Positions 1-9,076 of a stretch of 64,000 nucleotides of DNA are shown in pieces. Position numbers and translations under genes: made by a program. The stretch is from JAUWKC01 sp035529895 (GTDB taxonomy: Bacteria; Planctomycetota; Phycisphaerae; Sedimentisphaerales; Anaerobacaceae): contig DATKVV010000008.1 of the NCBI GenBank assembly GCA_035529895.1, forward strand, positions 62,001 to 126,000, read 5' to 3'. The notes beneath the pieces were generated by a model that had not been told where the DNA came from, ran no database searches, and saw only the letters and a program-made list of their open reading frames with translations. Positions within the stretch are counted from its first letter, which is position 1, and each line of letters begins with the position of its first letter.

Positions 1-3
1 CAA

Positions 4-528
4 TTGAACAGCTTTTCGGAAGAAGAACTGGTTGCGGCGTGCCGGAATGGGGATAAATCGGCTTACGCCGACCTTGTAAGGGCTTACTCGGCCCGGGTAT
101 TTGCGATATGCCTCGGGACGCTCGTGAACGCCCACGATGCCGAAGACGTTGCCCAGCAGGCATTATTTAAGGGCTTCACCGACATAAAAAAGTTGCGGGA
201 CGGCGAGCGTTTTGGCGTGTGGCTGTGCCAAATCGCCAGGAACCTGTGCATAGATTTCGTTCGAAAAAAGCATCGCAGGCGAGATGGCCTGTCTCGGCCA
301 ATCCCGCCGGACAAAAGCGAAGGAAAGGACCGCGAAGAGGAGCTTGAGGCCGCCTTAGCAAGGCTGGCCGAAGATTATAGGATTGCTCTGCTGCTTTACT
401 ATTTTGATGGGCGAACCACGAGGCATATGGCCGAAACGCTCGGTATCAGCGAAGCAGCGGTGCATACAAGGCTAAGTCGGGCCAGAAAAAAGTTACGTCA
501 GTTATTGGAGCGGGAAGGAGACAGATGA
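4..528 (+). CDS. ECF-type RNA polymerase sigma factor
   Basis: A 174-residue sigma-70 family protein of extracytoplasmic-function size. Region 2 lies at about residues 20-92, with the acidic DAEDVAQQA stretch and a basic RKKHRRR end; region 4 lies at about 120-168 with the helix-turn-helix TLGISEAAVHTRLSRARKK. No other domain is present. It should direct RNA polymerase to a small regulon held off by the anti-sigma factor encoded immediately downstream, whose start overlaps this stop by four bases (ATGA). The first in-window start is TTG at position 4; because the window begins here, an upstream start cannot be excluded, but the N-terminus looks complete. The family call is secure; target genes are unknown, though the adjacent secreted-protein genes are obvious candidates. 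Confidence 0.93.
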   Translation: MNSFSEEELVAACRNGDKSAYADLVRAYSARVFAICLGTLVNAHDAEDVAQQALFKGFTDIKKLRDGERFGVWLCQIARNLCIDFVRKKHRRRDGLSRPIPPDKSEGKDREEELEAALARLAEDYRIALLLYYFDGRTTRHMAETLGISEAAVHTRLSRARKKLRQLLEREGDR

Positions 529-998
529 TGGAAAACACTTGCCAGGACACTCAAGACCTGATGCCGCAACTTATAGAAGGCAGCTTGTCAGACAAGCAAG
601 CCGCCCAATTACAGGGTCACATAAGTCAATGCCCTGCTTGCTGCCGGCGCCTGCAGGCCCTGCGGAGTGACGAGAGACTCCTCAGCAATTTTGCTGAAGC
701 AATGCAGCCCACGGTCGCAAGGATTCAAAACAGTGTGATACAAACCCTTGGCGGCGAGCGTTTAGCGAAACCTGTGGGTTATGCTCATATATACAGAACA
801 ATCATCAAGAGCCAGGCCGCGAGATTTGCCATTGCCGCTTCTGTGATTTTTCTCGCTTTGCTGCTTTCGCTGTTGAATCTGAGTAAAAGTGGAAATGCAG
901 AGAGGGAAACCTCGCCGCGCTACATCCTCGGCAAGGCTCAGCAGGACCATTCAAAGGAGACCAGACCATGGGACATTCTGCCCCCACTTCCAAACTGA
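525..998 (+). CDS. Anti-sigma factor with zinc-finger and one membrane helix
   Basis: A 157-residue protein with the zf-HC2 anti-sigma signature: His32, Cys36 and Cys39 in GHISQCPACC, a Hx3Cx2C zinc site typical of ZAS anti-sigma factors. A single hydrophobic segment follows at about residues 100-118 (AIAASVIFLALLLSLL) and a short exported tail. The N-terminal zinc domain would bind the upstream sigma factor in the cytoplasm while the tail senses an envelope signal. The gene overlaps the sigma gene by four bases, implying translational coupling; two ATG codons in tandem (525 and 528) are both possible starts. The next gene begins inside this one, 31 bases before its stop, so all three are probably one transcript. 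Confidence 0.88.
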   Translation: MMENTCQDTQDLMPQLIEGSLSDKQAAQLQGHISQCPACCRRLQALRSDERLLSNFAEAMQPTVARIQNSVIQTLGGERLAKPVGYAHIYRTIIKSQAARFAIAASVIFLALLLSLLNLSKSGNAERETSPRYILGKAQQDHSKETRPWDILPPLPN

Positions 999-2134
999 CT
1001 TTTGCCGTTGTTTTTTTGGTTGTGTTTTCAGTCCCGACGTGCGCTGCTGATGTGAAAGACAACCTCTTGCTTAACTCGGGGGCCGAGCAGGGCAAGGGTG
1101 ATTTGCCCTCATTCTGGTCGGAAGCGGTTATCCGTGCGGACGGGCTGCGGATGTACCGGGCAACCGATTATGTCTGTTCGGGAAAGTTCTCACTGGCGAT
1201 TTCGAACACTCACAAGTACGACCAGATGGTCTGCAACAATTGGGCCCAGAATCTTGTGGATGTGCCGACCGGAAAAGGCGTACGTCTGAGTGCCTGTATC
1301 AGGACAGAAGATGCGGATTCCGTAAATGTTTGCCTGCAGTGTTGGTCGCTGGAAGACAACATGCTCGCTTTTGCCAGCACGCCGGTTGTCCGTGGCGACC
1401 AGGATTGGATTCTACTGTACAGTGAGCCGGTGGCCGTGCCGGTTGGTACTGTCAAGATTACAGTAAGGGCCGTCCTGACCGGCTTGGGAAAAGCGTGGTT
1501 TGATGACCTCGCGGTTGTTACCGTTGACGTACCGGCGGCTGAAGATGACCAACCGGAAACTCTACCGGACATCGAACTGGCGGAAACGGTCGGGGGCGAG
1601 ATTATAGAGGCGCTGCCCATTACCAGGGACTGTATGATACTGTCTTACATGCCGAAATGGGCCCACGGGAATGTTGACAATATTGCCGTGGCTAACAATG
1701 GCGGAGGCGTTCGCACTCTCCTGACTTGGCCGGAAATCTCTTGCGAAGAGGTCGCCGATTCCAACCATTTGTTTCTCATTGCTCTGTACTCTCGAAAAAC
1801 CACCTCAAAGGCTCCTGCGAGCAAAATCGCAGCCTGTGAAATATTGAAGGACTGGCCCGAAATCACGTCATGGGAGATACAACCTCTGGTTGGGCAGAAA
1901 CCTGCTGCGGAATTCGACCTTGTCGCCGGCAGAGGCTGGAAGCTTTTTGACATCACGCCTCTGATTCGGGACCAGCAAAAAGACAAACGAAAATGCTATG
2001 GCTTAATGCTTCGCTTTAATCAGGAGGACCGCTCAGATAGTGATCGGTCTGGTTATGCTTTTGTCAGCAGAGAGGGCCTTGGACAATGGTTTTCCCGTCG
2101 TCCGAAGCTGCTGATTGTCAGAGGGAAGAAATAG
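968..2134 (+). CDS. Secreted two-domain protein, carbohydrate-binding-like
   Basis: A 388-residue protein with a signal peptide (LTFAVVFLVVFSVPTCAA). After cleavage comes a beta-rich domain at about residues 30-190 opening NLLLNSGAEQGKGDLPSFW, the style of CBM4/9-like jelly-roll carbohydrate-binding modules. A second domain at about 215-385 resembles DNRLRE-type beta modules that decorate planctomycete secreted proteins. No catalytic motif is visible. It starts at ATG 968 inside the anti-sigma gene, overlapping it by 31 bases, so its expression is probably tied to the sigma/anti-sigma pair and it may be part of the sensed surface process. The binding target is unknown; domain calls are by eye and tentative. 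Confidence 0.75.
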   Translation: MGHSAPTSKLTFAVVFLVVFSVPTCAADVKDNLLLNSGAEQGKGDLPSFWSEAVIRADGLRMYRATDYVCSGKFSLAISNTHKYDQMVCNNWAQNLVDVPTGKGVRLSACIRTEDADSVNVCLQCWSLEDNMLAFASTPVVRGDQDWILLYSEPVAVPVGTVKITVRAVLTGLGKAWFDDLAVVTVDVPAAEDDQPETLPDIELAETVGGEIIEALPITRDCMILSYMPKWAHGNVDNIAVANNGGGVRTLLTWPEISCEEVADSNHLFLIALYSRKTTSKAPASKIAACEILKDWPEITSWEIQPLVGQKPAAEFDLVAGRGWKLFDITPLIRDQQKDKRKCYGLMLRFNQEDRSDSDRSGYAFVSREGLGQWFSRRPKLLIVRGKK

Positions 2135-2192
2135 AGAAAAGCCAATTAACTTTGTTTGACTTAAACGATAATTCCTTATGGAGGAAAAAGTT

Positions 2193-5100
2193 GTGAAAAC
2201 CGAAAAGATGCTAAACGCGTTGTCGGGGGATGCGAGGTTCTTGTCAAGGAGGCTAGTTCTTTTGATATTGGCTTTATCGGTATGCAATGCGGCCTCAGCG
2301 GCTGTGATGGATTCGATTAACGCAGACAGGAATCCCAGTAACGAGCCTTGGGGGGTTCCCGAGGTTGGTTGGATATACACGCCCGGTTTTAGCTATAATC
2401 TTACGGGTGTTGCCACAAAGTTTGGCAGCGGCGACCCTCGATTGGTAACCGTTGAAGTGTACGATGAGCTGCCGTCCCAGGGAGGGACACTGCTGCGCTC
2501 GGCTCTTTTTTCACCTGTTGCTAATGCCTTTGCCGGTGGTGGTTTTCGCCCCTTGCAGCTTAGTGCCGGCGAGGATTACTTCATCGGATTCCGCAACGTG
2601 GTGGCAGTGAACGCGAATTTTACCCCTGAGCCTGGTTCGGTATCTGTAAGCCCCTTGTATTATGGTTTTACTGATAGCGGCAGTTACGAAAATGAAAGCA
2701 CCTACCCAATTTTCACTCAGGCTATTTTGCAGTTTGAGGGCTTTCAGGGGCAAATACCGGACCCGTGCCAGCTCGACCCTGACAGGCCCTATCGCGGCAT
2801 AGCCTTTCTTTCCTCGAATATCAATTGGCTTGTTTCACCGGCCGAGATAAGAAATCTTGTATTGAACTGCAATTTAGATTTCGTGGTCATCGATTTTGCC
2901 TGGATTACTTATCATTGGCAATGGACCGATTTGGCGGCGGTGGAGCAGCTCGCCGCTGAACTTGTGAATGAGGGGGTCGAAGTGGCGGCGATGTACCGGC
3001 CGCGGGCCTTGAGCCCTAATGACGCCCCCATCCACTACGCGCAAAACTGCGACGGGACCATTGACCCAAGCCACAACCATCTGTGTTTTGCGTATGAGGA
3101 TTCAGTGGCCTGGGGGGCTCAGTGGGGCACTGACATCCTGAGTGCTTTGCCGTCGGTCAACAAGGTCATAGTCTATAACCTCCTTGCTCCCTGCTGCTGC
3201 CCGTTATGTCAGGGCGGGCAGTGTGCGCTCTATGCCGAACAGTTTATGGAGCGGTGTCGCTTGGAATGGGACGCAGTACGGCCGGGCGTTCAAATCGGTC
3301 ATGTCGGTATCGGCGCCGAGTATGCCGAGCAGGTGGATTTCTTCTGTCCTTTTCTCGTAATCAACAGGTGGGGAGACATCAATCCCGTTGACGTGAACTC
3401 TCTGCTCGATGATTTGATTACCCCCGATACTCAACCCGGACACAAGCCGGTGATACCTCTGGCCAAAATTTGCTGGGAAACTGCGACCGACAACACCACC
3501 GAAGATATCGTAAACACCATCCAAGCTTGCGACAGCCGACAGACCGGTTTTATCCTATGGTACTATGACTGGATTTTCGACCCATACGGCGGGATGTATG
3601 GTCCTGCCTCGATTCTCGAAGCCCTTGGCGGCGGGTTGACTTTTCCGTACGAGCAGCCGAGCTTCGAACCTCTGCCCTGGCCTCATCAGGCGCCCGACTT
3701 GACTCCACAAGAGATAGAATTACTGAACCAGCAGGTCTGGGTCATCAATGATTTTCCTCTTTATCAGTCTGACGTAAACGGCCTCGAATGCTATTTTCAC
3801 GGCGGGCTGGACATTGTTCTCGACAATAACACTCCCATATACGCAATGAAAGATGGGTGGGTCAAGTATGCCGACTTTTGGACTGTCGTAATTGCCGATG
3901 CGCCCGGAGACGACCCTTCGTATGGCTGGGAGTACGCCCATCTGGGCAATGTTCAGGTTCAGGCCGGCAATTTTGTGACCAGAGGTACCCTCATAGGCCA
4001 GGTGGACTTTCCCGGTCTGGGTCATATCCACTTAAACAAGGTGTTTTCTGAAGGCGCTTACTGGGGCCGGTGGCGGTATATGTGCATGCCCAACGGCCAT
4101 TTCTCCTACGTAGACGCCGAGCCGCCGGATATCAACACGCCATTTTATTTCTTTGAGAATAATTCCGACACGATGATTGAGTCGAATGATGCCGGCATTG
4201 TCGTTTTGATTGGGCAGGTGGATATTGTTGTCCCCATGAGAGAGCAGGGCCTTTACGCGAGATCCAAGGACAATGGTTTCGGCGACAGGCTCGCAGTGAC
4301 AAAGATTGAATATGAAATCCGCCCTGCAGGCTCCGGCTCCGGCCTGCTTTTCCACAGCTTCGATTTCAACGACATTAGAATTAGAAGCCATGCCTTTGAC
4401 CCGGAATATAATACAGAGCTGACCAGGGTGGTCTACAAACACTGGAAATTGTTTGAAGAGGACCGTATTTACTGGGACAAGGTCTTTAGCTATTATGTCA
4501 TCACCAATTGCCCCGGCGGGCAGTCGCCTCCGGAAGTCAATATTCCCGACCGGAATTACTGCTGGGATACGGCAGCCTTGGATCCGAACGGCCTGCCCAT
4601 CATTCCCAATGGAATTTATGACATAATGGTAACCGCCTATGATTTTGCCGGGCATAGCGCCAGCAAGACCATGACAGTAGCAGTCAAACAGCCGGGTACT
4701 GAACTGCTGGTTCCGGACCAATTCCCAACAATTCAGGCCGCCATCAACGTTGCTGGTGATGGGGATACGATTTTAGCGGCCCCCGGTGTTTATCAGGAAG
4801 AAATCGACTTCCTCGGCAAAGGCATAACTGTTCAAGGTGCACCTGCCCCCGCGACAATAGATGGGGCCGGCGGTTCTGCGGTGTCTTTCCACTGCGCCGA
4901 GGGCCCCAATAGCGTATTGACAAACTTTGTCATCCGAAACAGCTACACGGGCATCTCCGTGACCGGCGCCTCACCGACAATCCGCAATGTGACGGTATGT
5001 GGCAATAAATATGGCGTGGCGGCCTCTGGCGGAGCACAGCCGGACATCACCAGCAGCATCTTCTGGAACAATGCCCAGGACGACCTGCTGCTTTGCTCTG

Positions 5101-5462
5101 CGCGGTACAGTTGTGTTGAAGACGGGGACGGGGGTACCGGCAATATCGCCGCTGACCCGCTGTTTGTCGATTCCGGCAATTGCGATTATCACCTCTTGCT
5201 AGGCTCGCCCGCCGTTGACGCCGGCGACCCGCTTTCGGATTACAGCCGCGAACCCTGGCCCAACGGGGCCCGTATTAATATGGGAGCTTACGGCAACACC
5301 GCCGAAGCCGCCAGAAGCGCCGCCGACTTTGACGACTTGGCACTGCTTGCCGATTATTGGCTCGGGTACGACCCCCTTATTGACATAGCCCCCGAGCCTG
5401 CCGGCGACGGTATAATCAATTTCCGCGATTTTGCCGTTTTTGCCGGCTGCTGGTTTCGCTGA
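2193..5462 (+). CDS. Giant secreted multidomain protein (M23-like, beta-helix, dockerin-like)
   Basis: About 1089 residues. A hydrophobic signal segment (LVLLILALSVCNAASAAV) is followed by a beta-rich domain (about 40-170), a region of about 190-470 that reads like a glycoside-hydrolase TIM barrel of unknown family, an M23/lysostaphin-like domain with the zinc-site pattern HGGLD (His536, Asp540) and HIH (His611, His613), a further beta domain, a right-handed beta-helix (about 840-1000) and a C-terminal dockerin-like pair (about 1044-1089, with DFDDLALLADYW and GDGIINFRDFAVFAGCW). The frame is open from ATG 2178, but GGAGG at 2180-2184 sits correctly for GTG at 2193, which I chose. Catalytic competence of the M23 module and the sugar-active role of the central region are inferences. 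Confidence 0.85.
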   Translation: MKTEKMLNALSGDARFLSRRLVLLILALSVCNAASAAVMDSINADRNPSNEPWGVPEVGWIYTPGFSYNLTGVATKFGSGDPRLVTVEVYDELPSQGGTLLRSALFSPVANAFAGGGFRPLQLSAGEDYFIGFRNVVAVNANFTPEPGSVSVSPLYYGFTDSGSYENESTYPIFTQAILQFEGFQGQIPDPCQLDPDRPYRGIAFLSSNINWLVSPAEIRNLVLNCNLDFVVIDFAWITYHWQWTDLAAVEQLAAELVNEGVEVAAMYRPRALSPNDAPIHYAQNCDGTIDPSHNHLCFAYEDSVAWGAQWGTDILSALPSVNKVIVYNLLAPCCCPLCQGGQCALYAEQFMERCRLEWDAVRPGVQIGHVGIGAEYAEQVDFFCPFLVINRWGDINPVDVNSLLDDLITPDTQPGHKPVIPLAKICWETATDNTTEDIVNTIQACDSRQTGFILWYYDWIFDPYGGMYGPASILEALGGGLTFPYEQPSFEPLPWPHQAPDLTPQEIELLNQQVWVINDFPLYQSDVNGLECYFHGGLDIVLDNNTPIYAMKDGWVKYADFWTVVIADAPGDDPSYGWEYAHLGNVQVQAGNFVTRGTLIGQVDFPGLGHIHLNKVFSEGAYWGRWRYMCMPNGHFSYVDAEPPDINTPFYFFENNSDTMIESNDAGIVVLIGQVDIVVPMREQGLYARSKDNGFGDRLAVTKIEYEIRPAGSGSGLLFHSFDFNDIRIRSHAFDPEYNTELTRVVYKHWKLFEEDRIYWDKVFSYYVITNCPGGQSPPEVNIPDRNYCWDTAALDPNGLPIIPNGIYDIMVTAYDFAGHSASKTMTVAVKQPGTELLVPDQFPTIQAAINVAGDGDTILAAPGVYQEEIDFLGKGITVQGAPAPATIDGAGGSAVSFHCAEGPNSVLTNFVIRNSYTGISVTGASPTIRNVTVCGNKYGVAASGGAQPDITSSIFWNNAQDDLLLCSARYSCVEDGDGGTGNIAADPLFVDSGNCDYHLLLGSPAVDAGDPLSDYSREPWPNGARINMGAYGNTAEAARSAADFDDLALLADYWLGYDPLIDIAPEPAGDGIINFRDFAVFAGCWFR

Positions 5463-5520
5463 GGACAACTTGTTTGAGCCGCCGCTTTTAATTCTTTTGC
5501 CGGCATTCTGAGTACCGTTT

Positions 5521-8500
5521 TTACTTTATGCCGGCATGGTAGCTTTGCAGTGATTTGACAATGCTATCGCCGGCGCGCCGGGCCGAAATGCCCTTGACGG
5601 TGGCGGCGGCGGCGGCCGTAGTAGTGATATAGGGGATGCCGTACCTTATGGCCGCCTTGCGGATATAAGAATCGTCATATTTGCTCAGTTTGCCGGCCGG
5701 GGTGTTGATAATCAGGTGAATCTCGCCGTTCTTGATGGCATCGACGATATTGGGTCTGCCCTCGTGCATCTTGAGAATATGCTCGCTCTCTATGCCGCCA
5801 TTGGTGAGCAGCAGATGGGTACCCTCGGTCGCTTTGATTTTAAAACCGAGTTTTCTGAATTCTCCCGCAATCGGCACTATGGACTCTTTGTCCATATCGG
5901 CTACGGTTATCAGCACGGTTCCTTCCGAGGGGAGTTCCTGCTTTGCGGCCTGCTCGGCCTTGTAGAATGCAAGACCGAAAGAATCGGCCAGCCCGAGCAC
6001 CTCGCCCGTCGAGCGCATCTCCGGACCCAGAATCGGGTCGACTTCCGGAAACATATTGAACGGGAAAACCGCTTCCTTGACGCCAAAGTGAGGTATCTTG
6101 CGATGTTTCAGGTTCAGGTCGGACAGTTTCTTGCCCAGCATGAGCTGAGTTGCCAGCCGGGCCATCGAGATGCCGCAGACCTTGGACACGATCGGCACCG
6201 TCCGCGAAGCACGAGGATTGGCTTCGAGGACATAGACCTTATCTTTGGCTATGGCGTACTGAATATTCATCAGACCGACGACATTTAACTCTGTCGCTAT
6301 TTTCCTCGTGTATTCGCAAATGGTGTCGAGGTGCTGCTGGGGTATAGTGACAGGAGGAATGACACAGGCCGAATCGCCCGAATGGATGCCCGCCAGCTCG
6401 ATGTGCTCCATCACGGCGGGGACAAAAGCGTCCGTCCCGTCGGCAATTGCATCGGCCTCGGCCTCTATGGCGTTTTCAAGAAATTTATCGATCAAGATGG
6501 GCCTTTCGGGCGTAACGTCAACGGCGGCGGCAACATAGTGCTTGAGCATCTGCTGGTCATGAACCACTTCCATGCCGCGTCCGCCGAGCACATAGGAAGG
6601 CCGAACCATAAGCGGATAGCCGATTTCTTTTGCAACAGCAAGGGCCTCCTCGAGGTTGCTTGCCATCCCCGATTTTGGCATAGGTATGTGGAGCTTTTCC
6701 ATCATCTTACGAAAACGGTCACGGTCCTCGGCCAAATCTATCGCCTCCACCGAGGTACCGATTATGCGAACGCCGGCCGCGGCAAGCTCTCCGGCAATAT
6801 TCAGCGGCGTCTGTCCGCCAAACTGCACAATTACACCTTCGGGCTTTTCCTTCTCATAGATGCTCAGTACGTCCTCAACAGTGAGCGGCTCGAAATAAAG
6901 CTGGTTGGAAGTGTCGTAATCGGTTGAAACCGTTTCGGGGTTACAGTTGACCATAATCGATTCGAACCCTTCCTCTCGGAGGGCAAAAGCAGCGTGGACA
7001 CAGCAGTAGTCGAACTCGATTCCCTGACCAATGCGGTTCGGGCCCCCGCCCAGGACCATTATCTTGCGGCCCCTGCTTACAGAGACCTTATCCGGCGCGT
7101 TGTAAGTCGAGAAATAGTACGCCGCATTTTCAACGCCGCTCACCGGGACAGGCTCCCAGCCCTCGACAACATTCAGACGAGTGCGGTCCTCGCGGATTTG
7201 AGTTTCCGGCACGTCGAGCAGCTTGGAGAGGTATTTGTCTGCGAAACCGTCCTTCTTGGCCTGTACCAGAAGCTTATCAGGGAGCTTTTTGCCCTTGTGC
7301 TTCAGAATCTCCTGCTCAAGCTGCACGATTTCCTGCATTTGCTTTATGAACCAGCGTTTGATGCGCGTTTTGTCATAAAGGGCATCTATATCGGCGCCTT
7401 TGCGCAGGGCTTCATACATAATGAACTGTCGCTCGCTCGACGGCGTACTCAAAAGATTCATCAACTCATCAAGAGTCATTTTGTTAAAATTCTTCGCAAA
7501 GCCCAGGCCGTATCGGCCGGTCTCAAGCGAGCGTATGGATTTCTGAAAGGCCTCCTTATAGTTCTTTCCGATACTCATCACCTCGCCCACCGCCCGCATT
7601 TGCGTGCCGAGCTTGTCTTCGACCCCTTTGAACTTCTCAAAAGCCCAGCGGGCAAACTTGACGACGACGTAGTCACCCGAGGGCGTATACTTGTCCAAAG
7701 TCCCCTCTCTATAGTACGGTATCTCGTCCAGAGTTATTCCAGCGGCCAGCATCGAAGATACAAGCGCTATCGGAAACCCTGTCGCTTTGGAGGCGAGGGC
7801 CGACGAGCGCGACGTTCTCGGATTAATTTCAATTACCACCACACGGCCTGTATCGGGGTCATGGGCAAACTGTATGTTGGTCCCGCCGATTACTTCAATG
7901 GCGTCCACAATATCATAGGAGTATTTCTGCAGCCTTTCCTGCAGTCTGGGGTCGATTGTCAGCATCGGGGCGGTGCAGTAAGAATCGCCCGTGTGGACAC
8001 CCATCGGGTCTACATTTTCGATAAAACAGACCGTTATCTTCTGTCCCTTGGCGTCGCGGACCACTTCAAGCTCCAGTTCCTCCCAGCCGAGGACCGATTC
8101 CTCGACCAGTATCTGATGGACCAGACTGACCGCAAGGCCGCGCGCGGCAACGACCCGCAGCTCCTCGACATTGAACACCGCCCCCCCGCCGGTGCCGCCC
8201 AGCGTATAGGCGGGCCGAATTATGACCGGGTAACCAAGCTTATCGGCAATCTTTTCCGCCTCTTCGACGCTGAACGCCAGGTCGCTTTTTGGCATGTCGA
8301 TACCGAGCCGATTCATTGTTTCCTTGAACGCGCCGCGGTCTTCACCTCGCTTAATGGCGTCAACCTGGACGCCAATCACTTTTACGCCGTATTTATCGAG
8401 CACGCCGGCGTTTGCAAGTTCCGAAGACAGGTTCAGTCCGCTCTGGCCGCCGAGATTCGGCAGAAGAGCATCCGGCCGCTCCTTCTCGATGATTTTCGTC

Positions 8501-8721
8501 ATAGTCTGGAGATTGAGCGGCTCAATATAAGTAACATCAGCCATACCAGGGTCGGTCATAATGGTCGCCGGGTTCGAATTGACCAGCACTATCTCGTAGC
8601 CTAACTTGCGAAGGGCCTTACATGCCTGAGTGCCTGAGTAATCGAACTCGCAAGCCTGGCCGATCACGATGGGACCGGAGCCTATAATCATCACTTTCTT
8701 TATGTCCTTTCGTTTCGGCAT
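5521..8721 (-). CDS. carB: Carbamoyl-phosphate synthase large subunit
   Basis: About 1066 residues, the usual CarB length. It makes carbamoyl phosphate from bicarbonate, ATP and ammonia delivered by the small subunit, feeding pyrimidine and arginine synthesis. The two homologous halves each begin with a pre-ATP-grasp motif (IIGSGPIVIGQACEFDYSG and LGGGPNRIGQGIEFDYCC) followed by ATP-grasp domains, then the C-terminal MGS-like allosteric domain. The frame is open to 8820, but the family N-terminus MPKRKDIKKV begins at ATG 8721, preceded by AGGAG at proper spacing. No carA lies nearby, so the subunits are encoded apart. Long ORFs on the opposite strand here are shadows of this gene. Confidence 0.98.
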   Translation of the reverse strand: MPKRKDIKKVMIIGSGPIVIGQACEFDYSGTQACKALRKLGYEIVLVNSNPATIMTDPGMADVTYIEPLNLQTMTKIIEKERPDALLPNLGGQSGLNLSSELANAGVLDKYGVKVIGVQVDAIKRGEDRGAFKETMNRLGIDMPKSDLAFSVEEAEKIADKLGYPVIIRPAYTLGGTGGGAVFNVEELRVVAARGLAVSLVHQILVEESVLGWEELELEVVRDAKGQKITVCFIENVDPMGVHTGDSYCTAPMLTIDPRLQERLQKYSYDIVDAIEVIGGTNIQFAHDPDTGRVVVIEINPRTSRSSALASKATGFPIALVSSMLAAGITLDEIPYYREGTLDKYTPSGDYVVVKFARWAFEKFKGVEDKLGTQMRAVGEVMSIGKNYKEAFQKSIRSLETGRYGLGFAKNFNKMTLDELMNLLSTPSSERQFIMYEALRKGADIDALYDKTRIKRWFIKQMQEIVQLEQEILKHKGKKLPDKLLVQAKKDGFADKYLSKLLDVPETQIREDRTRLNVVEGWEPVPVSGVENAAYYFSTYNAPDKVSVSRGRKIMVLGGGPNRIGQGIEFDYCCVHAAFALREEGFESIMVNCNPETVSTDYDTSNQLYFEPLTVEDVLSIYEKEKPEGVIVQFGGQTPLNIAGELAAAGVRIIGTSVEAIDLAEDRDRFRKMMEKLHIPMPKSGMASNLEEALAVAKEIGYPLMVRPSYVLGGRGMEVVHDQQMLKHYVAAAVDVTPERPILIDKFLENAIEAEADAIADGTDAFVPAVMEHIELAGIHSGDSACVIPPVTIPQQHLDTICEYTRKIATELNVVGLMNIQYAIAKDKVYVLEANPRASRTVPIVSKVCGISMARLATQLMLGKKLSDLNLKHRKIPHFGVKEAVFPFNMFPEVDPILGPEMRSTGEVLGLADSFGLAFYKAEQAAKQELPSEGTVLITVADMDKESIVPIAGEFRKLGFKIKATEGTHLLLTNGGIESEHILKMHEGRPNIVDAIKNGEIHLIINTPAGKLSKYDDSYIRKAAIRYGIPYITTTAAAAATVKGISARRAGDSIVKSLQSYHAGIK

Positions 8722-8965
8722 ACAGAACTCTCCTGTTCCTGCTTGCTGCTTCCAGACGCACCTTCGCCAAACCATATAAATATTGCGGTGGATTAAACTA
8801 AATACGGCAAAACCTGTCAAATAATAAAAGCTTATAAGGCAAGTAAGCGGGATTGATTTTTTGACAATCGATGTTATTGGCTCGGGCAGTCATACAACGA
8901 CCGCTGTGCTCTGCCCATCCGGCGCCAAGGCAAATTTGATGCTAAACAGTCAGGCAGGAATGAGA

Positions 8966-9017
8966 ACAAAATAAAAATGCGAGCGCATCCGGTTGGCCCA
9001 ACCGGATGTGCTCGCAT
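8966..9017 (-). terminator. Rho-independent terminator of the beta-helix gene
   Basis: Positions 8979-8996 and 8998-9015 form an almost perfect 18-bp stem (one G-T pair) with a minimal loop. Read on the minus strand it is followed by a T-rich run (complement of 8966-8977). It lies about 60 bases beyond the stop of the minus-strand gene ending at 9077. The remainder of the gap between carB and this gene (8722-8965) shows nothing recognisable. Confidence 0.85.
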
Positions 9018-9076
9018 CATTATATTGTTATTCACACGCCGCGAGAACTTTGCTCGCAGCAAGCGTTTAATGGTCG

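Noticed and set aside
5499..5535. GCCGGCAT...ATGCCGGC inverted repeat as a terminator
   Set aside because: One arm lies inside the carB coding end, the loop is 21 bases and no T-run follows; probably chance.
6994..8604. 536-codon ORF on the plus strand
   Set aside because: It is antisense to carB, has no family features, and arises from codon bias of the true gene.
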